A stretch of DNA of 64,000 nucleotides, taken from NCBI RefSeq assembly GCF_051622035.1, contig NC_135360.1, positions 16,062,501-16,126,500 of the forward strand, written 5' to 3'. The notes beneath the pieces are model-generated. The model had not been told where the DNA came from. It was given only the letters and a program-made list of their open reading frames with translations, and did no database searches. Of the stretch, positions 55,061-64,000 are shown one piece after another; position 1 is the stretch's first letter; each line of letters begins with the position of its first letter. The position numbers were made by a program, and so were the translations under genes. The stretch is from Arctopsyche grandis. Taxonomy: Eukaryota > Arthropoda > Insecta > Trichoptera > Hydropsychidae.

Positions 55061-55099
55061 GGCGATGCACAAAACGTAGTTCGTAATTCGTAATCACTT

Positions 55100-55219
55100 C
55101 GTAATTCGTGCATCAATTTCTTTCCGAAACCAGTCGATTCAATATCTTTAACTTTATTTTTATTCGAGTTTCAATTCCTTTTCGAAACCACCCGTTGAAA
55201 TCAACGGGTCCAACACTAG
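55100..55219 (+). mobile_element. Helitron 3' terminus, copy 2
   Basis: TTTCAATTCCTTTTCGAAAC leads to the hairpin CCCGTTGA/TCAACGGG (55191-55208). The terminal CTAG (55216-55219) follows 7 bases later, then T. It matches the copy at 35490-35569. The minisatellite just upstream may be the body of this element. Confidence 0.75.
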
Positions 55220-55220
55220 T

Positions 55221-55581
55221 TATTTTATATTATCCAGAGCTGCGCGTCAACAGCTCGACATAGTACTGCACGGAAAAGACTACTTCTATTCATACTATAC
55301 AGCACCGCCGTTGTAAGCACGTTCATACTTGTTTTGGACAATTGCAAGGCAAAATCTGCTCACAAATACATATGTACATTACAGAGCGCGACGATATGGC
55401 GCAAAATAAAATGTACTGCTGTACCTATGTATATAATGTGTCGGTTACTGCTGTTTCGGTACGCCACGTACACATTACGGAACTTACAAACGTGTCCATT
55501 TAGAATGTACTAAAGAATATTTTGTTGTACTGCTGTTTACGTGCAGTTGTTGGCTTGAGATGTACTGGTATAATCGAACCT
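55221..55581 (-). mobile_element. PIF/Harbinger-like MITE fragment
   Basis: The reverse complement of this segment begins GGTTCGATTATACCAGTAC and carries CAACTGCACGTAAACAGCAG, matching the left end at 58178. Its other half (TATCCAGAGCTGCGCGTC, AACAGCTCGACATAG) matches the right end at 60020-60118 in inverted orientation. The left terminus is missing next to the Helitron end. Confidence 0.55.
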
Positions 55582-56903
55582 TAATACAGTAACTTGGAAT
55601 ATTTTTCAAATAAGGATCAGTTGGTCCTTTATCTGACATACATCTTCTAGTATATAATTTGAAAATTATGGGCTTATTCTGAAACATGTAGATCTGAGCA
55701 AAGTTGGATTCTGTTGATATTTAAAGCATTCAACAATTAACAAAGTAAATTAACGTACGAAAGTTTACTTCAACATGACATTTAACAAATAAACACGCGC
55801 TATATCATTCAAATCATCCATTTCGACACTAAAACACCAAACTCCAGTAAATTGTATAACCATAACTAAGAATCATTATTTATCTATGCGAAATCGAATG
55901 TTTACCTCTTACATACAGAGCGATCCTATATTTAAAATTTCCTTCATAAAATAAAGATTTTTGCCACGTGAAAGAAACTTACATCAAACTTTCAGAAAAC
56001 CGGAAAATCCTTGAAGAATGCGCCTCGCGTTCTGTAAAATGTAAGGTCAGCCCTTTTCTTTTTATAACCGACGTATGCGCCAGGCGTCACCCGGTCAAAT
56101 TTTACAATAATTTAAATCCGACTTCACTTCACGATCACATCAATCGACGATATGATGGTCAGATGGAGAAGCGTGAGCGGCCGGTGCCTGTGCCAGAAAT
56201 AGAGTGCGAAAACAAACACCTCGGCCCGGAGCGAGACTGAAGCAAGTCAAAGGAATTTAGACCTTATGGTCCATATCCCAAAGAACAAAAGAGAACAAGG
56301 AGAAAAGGCTCAAAGCGGCACGTCCCACTATACAATAATAATTATTCCCATTATATATCAGATGTTCTTTAAAATAAACTTCTCAAAATATAATAAGAAA
56401 CGTATGCCCAGTGCTACGCCCCTGTAACTATCGACTAGAACTAACGATACTTCAACTTCAGTGCGAATTTTTTACAAATAATCAAAAATTGTTCAAAACA
56501 ATTGAATCGATTTCATTTTTTTTTAAATAAATAATGACGTATTGTATCGAATATAAGATGAAAGACAGCAATACAATTTAAATGTGTACATACATACATA
56601 TGTTCGACACATTTTTTTTACATACATATAGTAATTTGGCAGCGTTGACGATATTCGAGTTTCATGTTAGAAATATTCACTTCAAACCTTTCTTTTATTT
56701 GACACTGTGTCAAGGATTTTAGCTACCCGTTTGTTCATTGGCCTGAATCTTTCAATGAAACTTTCGCGAACTTACATACATACATACATATGCACAGCAC
56801 ATTCTCGATTTACCACGACCGAGTAAACCAGGAAGTGGAAAATGTCAGCAAGTTCTATACACACAAATAGAGCCCTTACGTACAAACGCGTATGAATCCG
56901 TAT
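55582..56903. other. intergenic DNA, no gene seen
   Basis: A 90-aa ORF at 55968-56240 is open but has no recognisable feature and no Met-context or splice support. It is probably repeat-derived or chance. Confidence 0.4.
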
Positions 56904-57360
56904 TAGGGATTGCAATTCACCATCAAATTTCATAAACCGTTAAACGGCAAATGATTTTTCCTACTACCGGTCAACCAGTATTAACCGGTAAATGAAAAAG
57001 CTTTTTTCCTGGATTAAACAACTAAGTGACTACTTTTCCTAAAAGTGTTAAATTACATATATTTAATCGTAAATAATTAAAGATAAATCTCTGGTGAATA
57101 ATGTCATATAAATGCGTTACAGTAAATTCGTAATAATAAATAAATTTTATGTTTTATTTTAAACCAATCATATTTATTTATTTAAAGTTTGGACCATTTG
57201 ATAGTTCCAATATTAATTGAAACAATCGTCTAATGGCATTTATTACGATTTAGTTGGTCTGTGTTATCAGTGAATTCATCAATTTAAAATTGTCACATTT
57301 AATACTGAAAATAAACAAATTCCAGACAACCTAATTCACAATACGCCATTTGCATCGATT
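56904..57360. mobile_element. hAT-like MITE, TIR TAGGGATTGCAAT, 3'-truncated copy
   Basis: Starts TAGGGATTGCAATTCACC and follows the copy at 1970-2428 through blocks such as CAAATTTCATAAACC, ACCGGTAAATGAA, TAATGTCAT and TTTAATACTGAAAATAAA. It lacks the final inverted repeat. Confidence 0.75.
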
Positions 57361-58177
57361 GTAAATCTAATATTATAAAATTATATGCGTGTACTAGTGA
57401 TTCTGCGATGAGACGTCCCGGGATTTTTTTTCTCGGGAATTCCTGGCTTTTCTTGTTGTCTCGAGTCCTGGGACTCAAGACTTTAAATTCTCCAATTTAA
57501 AATGTGCGTAATATGTGTTACATTTTATTTGTTGAAAATAGTATTCTTATGGTTGAAACTCCTGAAAAAATTGTTTTTCATTGAATACAAACAGGTATTA
57601 TATATGTACATGCATATGTATGTATATGTACATATGTATAAGACGACCATCTTAAGTGACCGTTGGCGATGGGTTTGCTGGAAATGATAGCAAACCACCA
57701 GCCTGCATGCTCTTTCGATTGAATTTTAACTGTTTGAATTTCAGAATGTACGAAAGACGAGATATTCATGGGGTTGCGCAGATGACATTTCGATGTACAT
57801 TGATGATTGGCAATTCTTAAAATTGAGTTGGATCTTTCTGGCAAGTTTAAAAAGGCAAAAGCCGAGACAAAAGTATGAAATGAGCATGCAGCCAAATGAG
57901 CATGCGGGCGCTTGGTTTGCAATCGTTTGCAGCGCAGGGAAAATCGTTAATTGACTAGAATATGAGCCATATTTGAAACGAATCGAATATTAGCGCATTA
58001 AAAACTATTTCTGAAGTACTCAAATGTATTAAAAAATAAGCCTTTTTTATAAAAAAAAGTTTACATATATGTAAGCTCATCCTGGTAAATTGAACGTGTA
58101 CTCTATAAATAGAATATAGTACAATTATGTATTTCAAAGGGTGATTCGGTTAGTGTTTATACGTACTAATAAAGATT
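57361..58177. other. intergenic DNA, no gene seen
   Basis: 57405-57485 holds a repeat-like segment (CGTCCCGGGATT, CTCGGGAATTCC, GAGTCCTGGGACTC). No coding sequence is supported. Confidence 0.4.
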
Positions 58178-58608
58178 CGTTTATACCAGCTCAGCTAAAG
58201 CCGGCAACTGCACGTAAACAGCAGTACGAAAAATATTCATAAAAACATTCTACATATATAGACACATTCACATGTAATGTGGCACAGATTACCTAAACAC
58301 AATCTGCTTTAGGTCATCTACTTTAGAGAGTCTTTAATTAATATTATGTATTAGATGTATTATGAGCATTTATAAGAACTGTAAATAGGTTTTTGAGCTC
58401 TTTTTCCTATTATGCTGTACATTAACATTAGAATAGTATAATACTATGATTACTAACCAAAGTAAATTAAATTGTAAAATAGAAAATGATCAGTAGATCG
58501 GTAGTTATTAAAATAGGGGTGACCGTGAAAAAGTCGAAGTGAAAAAGTCGAAAATATTCGTTTATCATGCATACATTTGAAAAACGGTTAGTATATACCT
58601 ATATATTT

Positions 58609-59193
58609 AGCCAGCAGTTTGGCTTAGTGATAGCGTTTATATTTAGCATCACTGAGGTCATAGGTTCGTGTCCTTGCCACTGCTGGTTAGATTTGGGGGT
58701 TTTGTGACTCCAAATCGATCGTTTCTCTATCAGAGTTTGCCAATTTTATCTGATCATTGCTGAAACGGTTCCTGAAAATTGGTATTAAATCTAATCCTGT
58801 TGTCACAAAAATCTGCCTGTGTATAATTTGTATTAATTATACACAGTAATCTGAAATCCATAGATGTCACTATGATTATTATTTCTGATTCACTCGTCAC
58901 TCGACGCTCCGTGAGAACGGACGTGCCGAAGACGTACTCTCTGTGCGAGCGCTCATAATACAGCGATACGCCATACCGTCAAAAAACCCACACCTTTTAA
59001 TTATTATAATTATTATTTCTGATTAATTGTTATATTCTATATATTCTGATTGTATATGTATGTATTACTGTATTTCTGATTTCTGATTGTTTATGTATTT
59101 CATTAACGTACACCCGTCGCATTGGAGCAAATCTGTAATGGCGAGTGTGTATTGATTTGTGACAATAAAAATAAAATAAAATAAAATAAAATA
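58609..59193 (+). mobile_element. SINE, copy 3, interrupted
   Basis: Head TAGCCAGCAGTTTGGCTTAG with box-B-like AGGTTCGTGTCC. The core has GTGACTCCAAATCGATCG and GCTGAAACGGTTCCTG. The body breaks near 58880 and a distal part resumes at about 59100 (GTAATGGCGAGTGTG) with an (AAAAT)n tail. Confidence 0.7.
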
Positions 59194-59195
59194 TC

Positions 59196-59345
59196 AGTGG
59201 CGTGCGGTAAAAGTCGTACATCCTCACTTAATTTGCGCGAGCAGGATACAACAAGAACAAGAGAAACATGCTTTTCCTCCCGTATCCTGCGCACATTAAA
59301 CAAGGCTGTATGACAAAAAGAGAGATAATTTCACTGCATGCCACT
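59196..59345. mobile_element. 150-bp MITE with TIR AGTGGCGTGCGGT
   Basis: AGTGGCGTGCGGTAA at the left pairs imperfectly with TCACTGCATGCCACT at the right. The internal half-palindrome GCGAGCAGGATAC matches the truncated copy at 30601-30714. It sits directly behind the SINE tail. Confidence 0.65.
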
Positions 59346-60118
59346 CATATATATTATATATACATAGTACCGTTTACCATGCACCCTTTTTTTTTGATCT
59401 TTTGACTTTAAATCTTTCAATTTTTGATCTTTGCCTTCCGATATTTGCTTTTTCGACCATTTCACTTTCAGTCCCATGAGGTAGACCATTAAAATAGATA
59501 TAAGATGTATTGTGAACATAATTTCGTAATAATAAAAGGCATTTAAAAATAAAAAAAAAAATGTAATGTGTGTGTAACGTATCGAAACAGCAGCAGCCGA
59601 CACGATCCATTGATATTATACAGCAGTACATGTCACCGACACGTATCAATCAGAACCGGTTTTCTTTTAGCATTGTGGAACTAGTTAAGCATGACGTGAC
59701 GTTATAGTCGCAAGTGCACCAGTACTAAATAAATTCATTTTATACAGCGGTACATGTCATCGAAACGTATCAAATAGAACAGGTTATCTTTGATCACTGT
59801 GGAAATATTCACGCATGACGTGACGTCAGAGTGGCGAGTGCAACCATACTAACGAAAGTGTTGCCAGGTGCATATGAATATTTTCGGAAACGTCATATGG
59901 TGACAATATTGACTTGACGATATGAAGCAAGCAATATTGCGCCGTATCTTCGTGCTCTGTAGTGTTAATTTAAGTCGATTTTGCCTTGCACTCGTTCAAA
60001 ACCAGTACGAACGTGCAGAAAACGGGCGGTGCTGTCTAGTATGAATAGAAGTAGTATTTTCCGTGCAATGTTGTGCCGAGCTGTTGACGTGAAGTGCTGG
60101 ATAATACGTGTAAACGGA

Positions 60119-61462
60119 CCTTAATAATATGAAAAGCGTGCAAAAGTATAAAAATATTATCATCTTGCAGACACAACATGAGGAATTCGTTTATTTTTTG
60201 CTTCGAATAATTTCACAGGCATATTTCCAAACCATATCGAAATTATTGTATAATAGTCGAAGGTCAAATTTAAGCGCGTTGAGGCCAAAACAGAATCAAT
60301 CGAGATGTTTTCGAATGCTTCATGCTTTTCATTTGGCTAACTTGTTTTGAACTAACTGAACATTACGTTATTTTTGGAAGGCCTACCATGAGTCTTAACT
60401 ATGTAAAATATTTCATTGTAATAGATGTAGAAATAGCAAGGCATTCTTTTGGCAGTTTTTCAAGAAGACTTGGTTCACTTTTGCGCATATCAACCTGTAT
60501 TATTACTGTCGGATCATTCTAAAACTTCTAATTCAAAAATATTGAGCAAAATATGAACTATAACTAGCATCATTTTCTAGTAAAAAGAAAATTAATTTGT
60601 TTTATAAGTGCAATATGTTAATATTTCAATTTCAATATTGAAGCATTCTTCAACAAAGTTTTCCAAAGAAAAGAAAATATATAATTTTTGAGTAGTTTCA
60701 TTGAAAAATTATAGTATCGTATCACAGAGTACGGATTCTATTATAATAGAGCAGGAGCTGACAACTAGATTTCTCGTCTGATTTAAGAATAGCCAAAATT
60801 TACATCAGCGGATGATGATACGAGAATGGGAGTACTCTCAAAATGGGACAAAACGTGAGTAAACACCGGGATTTCGTTTTGGGATGACTTCCGGTGTTGC
60901 TATAAGCTCGGTGATCGTCAACGTGTCCGGTATGACATAATGAGAATGGTTCAAAAATGCGATGGGAGGTGAGTGGTTTGGTCGGATAGTGTGATGGTTG
61001 GCGGCCCGGCCCGGCCGCTGATTGTTCCCCGGAATAGAGGAACACAAATAGACAGCTGGTTTGAACGCACGTTCTACCTGATGCCTTGCCCACACTACCG
61101 CGCTCCATACAACATCTCTTTTCGTCTCACAATTCGCTTCGACACTTCAAATTCGACCGATTTACGTCCATTCGAATCATTTCTCATCTTATTCATCAAT
61201 CAACCGCTAATTATTTCGAAAAAGCATTGAGAAAACTAAGCCAAGTGCATAATGATACGAAGTACGAACTTTTCGCAAGAAGGAAATGTTTTACCTTATT
61301 TAAAAAGCGCACTAAATTAGAAAGAAGTGTTTCTATTTATTTTGTTTAAATAATATTTGAATCGAGCGAACCATTATTGTATATGACTGTTTATTTTAAA
61401 CATTTCCTTGTTCAAAAAACAAATAACAAACTTTTTAATTTTGTAAACTTACAGCTTACAAG
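60119..61462. other. intergenic DNA with moderate-GC block
   Basis: 60800-61110 is GC-richer (GGCGGCCCGGCCCGGCCGC at about 61001) and open on both strands (85 aa +, 102 aa -). Two GTGAGT donors lie at 60853 and 60969. It could be a promoter or first exon, but nothing downstream in the window completes a gene. Confidence 0.35.
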
Positions 61463-61911
61463 CTTAGCCAGCATTGTGGCTCAGTGGTTGCGTTTATGTT
61501 TAGCACCGAGAGGTTATCGGGTTCGATCCCGTGCTAATCTTTAATATTGCTGGTCAGACTTGGATAATTGTGACTCCAAGTCGATTGCTTCTTATCAGAG
61601 TTTGCCAATTTATCTGATTTCATTGTTGAAACGGTTCCTCCATCAAATTGGCAAAAATCATTATACTCGCTGTCATAAATATCTGAATTTGATTTATGTA
61701 CAATATATAAAAAATTATATACAAGTCTAAATCCATAGATGTCTCTATGGAGTCATTAATTAATTAATTCATTGTTAATTTCGTGTTCTTCAGCCTCTCG
61801 AAATACAGCGATTTATGTAATAAAAATGCTGCAATGTTTATAATTAATTGTTATTAAATGTAATCTACTGTTATGCCTTCCTGGTAAATATGTATGTAAA
61901 AATAAATCTGT
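61463..61911 (+). mobile_element. SINE, copy 4 (best preserved)
   Basis: tRNA-like head with box A-like TGGCTCAGTGGTTGCG and box B GGGTTCGATCCC. The core includes GTGACTCCAAGTCGATTG, AGAGTTTGCCAATTT and TTGTTGAAACGGTTCCTCC. The 3' part has ATAGATGTCTC, CAGCGATTTATGTAATAAAA, CCTTCCTGGTAAATATG and an A-rich tail. It is the reference copy for the family in this window. Confidence 0.85.
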
Positions 61912-64000
61912 TAGTTCTAATGTTAATCTTTTAAATAATGACTTTTGAAATAAAATAAAGTAAAAATGAAAATATGGGAAATGAAAAGGAAAATCTTCAC
62001 AAATCACGATTTTTTCATTTCAATAACATTCGAATGAACTTGAAAATAAAGTACAGAAATCGGAACAATTTTTAAGTTGTATCAATAATAAAAGTGAGTA
62101 TCTAAATCAAAATGAAAATTATTATCCAAAGCCCATCATATACATATGTATTTTATAAATTATGCTTGACATATTTATAAATGAAATCTCTATAAAAACA
62201 GATTTATTGAACGATCATGGATTTTAATGTTCTTTGTGGTTTCTAAAATCTTAAAACATTAAAAAGTTATATTGTTAGGCCTGTATATAAATGGTCAGTT
62301 ATTAATTCACCTTTTCGGCCAGTAAATGAAATAAGTTGTCAGTAATACATATGTATAATACATGTTATTAATTTAAATAATCAGTAATGTACATAAAAAA
62401 AATTCGTATTCAAATTAAATATATTAGAGGTGTGTCTTGGAGATAATCAAAAACATGAAAACGGAAATCAAATCACTGTATGATATGAAAATTCCTGTAA
62501 AAATGCATGAAATATTGTTACAGAAGAATTTCAAGCTAAAAAATAAGATACAAATATAAAATTTTCTGACAATATTACTAAAACTCACACTGAGCGTTTA
62601 TTGTTTTTCACTAACCACTTTTATGAATATCATGTGATAATTTTTTCATTTAGTTACTCATCGTTTTTGTATTTAGCAACTGACCAAAAAGTTTATTGCC
62701 ATATAGCCATCGATATTCTGCCATCTGCCATTTGTGTCAATATATCATATATACATTTTTATATCCCTCAAAAAGTTACTGATTAAGTCTTTCCAGGCTT
62801 ATCTGAACGTTTTAACCTCTACCTATAATACATTACATGTACATGAATATAATATACACATAAAGTCGACAATAATTTATCAACTAGCATGTTCAGTTTG
62901 TTTGATCTAAAATAATAAAGTACATACATATGTACGTACATACATATGTAGTTTTGAACGAACGTGAACATTGCTTACGTACATTGAGTGTGAACTTACA
63001 TACATATGATATAAAAGGTTGTTCCACTTTCAATATTCAGGATTAAATGTGGCCACCGTTGAAACATATTTTTGCAAAAGCTTATTCTTGTCACCGCCCA
63101 AAGTCCACCCAACCAACCATAAGCCGACGGTGAACGGAAGCTTATTCATGTAAATGCGTTTTGTGCAAATTTTAAAATATACATAATGCTGAAGAAGCGA
63201 CTAAATTACGAACGAATGACGTTTGTCCAGCATGCATTCAACTGCACTGGATCAGATTACTGCAAGCATACAAATGCATGCTACTAATAACTATCCTTTC
63301 ATTTGACTAAGTGTGCATGTAAGATTTTACTAGTGAATCTTAGCACGTATTTATATTAAACTAGCTTTATTACCCGGCTTCGCTCGGTATTTGTAATATA
63401 AACCGCTTAAACATGACTAATATAATAGTAAACATTTTATTAAATTTATTTGAATACTCATTTGTTTTTTTATTAAATTGACTGTCACGAACAAACAAAC
63501 ATATACAGTAAGTCTCTTATAAAAAAAATATATGTATACGAAATTATATGTATACCAGTATTCCAACCAATCAAAAACGAATTTGACAACGGGTAATCAG
63601 AAACGAATTGCACACATAAACACATAGAACTGTATTATAATCGGGATCTCTCGATGATAATCGGGATCAAATTACTATACACTTAATTCCTATGTCTCAT
63701 TTCAGTCAACTTAGCTATAATATCATCACTGAAATACAAAAAAATGATTGAAAAACAGAAATAATTATTTATTTATTTGTTAATTTAATAGAAAATTGCT
63801 AATTAAAATAACAAACTAAAATTAATAAATATAACATTGAATTAACATATAAAATTAATAAATATAACATTGCACGAACATTGCACATTAACTTTTTATA
63901 ATTGCATCTTCCACAGAGTTATCCATTAACACCCTTCAAGAAGGAATCAATGTTATTAGCACCTCTAATGTTTTCAAGAAGGGCATTATATGTAGATTTG
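61912..64000. other. AT-rich intergenic DNA to window end, no gene seen
   Basis: Short ORFs only. At 63360 ACTAGCTTTATTACCCGGCT begins a short fragment of a common insect interspersed repeat. Tandem ATTAATAAATATAACATTG units occur near 63820-63870. Confidence 0.45.

Larger units (their letters stand above)
58178..60118. mobile_element. PIF/Harbinger-like element with nested SINE and MITE
   Basis: Left end AGATTCGTTTATACCAGC after TAA; right end ACGTGTAAACGGACC before TTA, consistent with a 3-bp TWA duplication. A tandem duplication of about 145 bp (59610-59745 and 59747-59860, CATGACGTGACGT blocks) lies near the right end. No transposase is recognisable. The superfamily is inferred from termini and flank only. 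Confidence 0.5.

Noticed and set aside
54066-55079. 337-aa ORF and several overlapping ORFs on both strands
   Set aside because: They are translations of the T-rich simple repeat and the GC minisatellite; low-complexity DNA of this kind is open in many frames.
61463-61540. tRNA gene
   Set aside because: Box A and box B are present, but the cloverleaf is poor and the segment is the head of a repeated SINE with an A-rich tail.

Overview
The window reads as AT-rich insect nuclear DNA (roughly 70% A+T by eye). The genes are spliced, with short GT-AG introns, AATAAA signals and no operon structure. Insect affinity is inferred from a yellow/major-royal-jelly family gene, a pickpocket-type DEG/ENaC channel, a ZNF207/BuGZ orthologue and typical insect transposon debris. 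The order of insect cannot be fixed from this sequence. All five genes assembled here lie on the + strand, and every one keeps its reading frame across the splice sites I chose.

Layout. 711-6583: a 15-exon C2H2 zinc-finger protein (897 aa, 11 fingers, polyglutamine tail) with two small DNA transposons in its first intron. About 7.1-12.4 kb: AT-rich intergenic DNA with a LINE tail, a 126-bp palindrome and an intact non-autonomous hAT. 12490-23982: the BuGZ/ZNF207 orthologue (8 exons, 434 aa). Its first intron holds a piggyBac inserted in a LINE, and its 6.5-kb last intron holds a Tc1 element with very long inverted repeats. 23.3-25.9 kb: a family of short recurring elements with stem potential that I cannot assign. 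28.6-37.3 kb: a transposon graveyard with nested hAT, SINE, foldback and Helitron pieces. 37790-39284: yellow-family secreted protein. 40281-43890: DEG/ENaC channel subunit. 46509-50308: a TATA-driven gene for an unusual 1080-aa protein made of eighteen 56-residue Phe/Leu-rich repeats. 50.3-64 kb: intergenic DNA with a LINE fossil, a T-rich block fused to a GC-rich minisatellite ending in a Helitron 3' terminus, PIF/Harbinger-like inverted pieces and SINEs.

The genes do not form an obvious pathway: two nuclear proteins (zinc-finger factor, spindle/Bub3 factor), two surface or secreted proteins (yellow, channel) and the orphan repeat protein. The strongest candidate for something undescribed is the orphan repeat protein. 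It has a three-level repeat structure, almost no sequence divergence between units, no cysteine in the repeats, a unique cysteine-bearing C-terminus and a strong core promoter. The second candidate is the recurring stem-forming element family at the 3' end of BuGZ.
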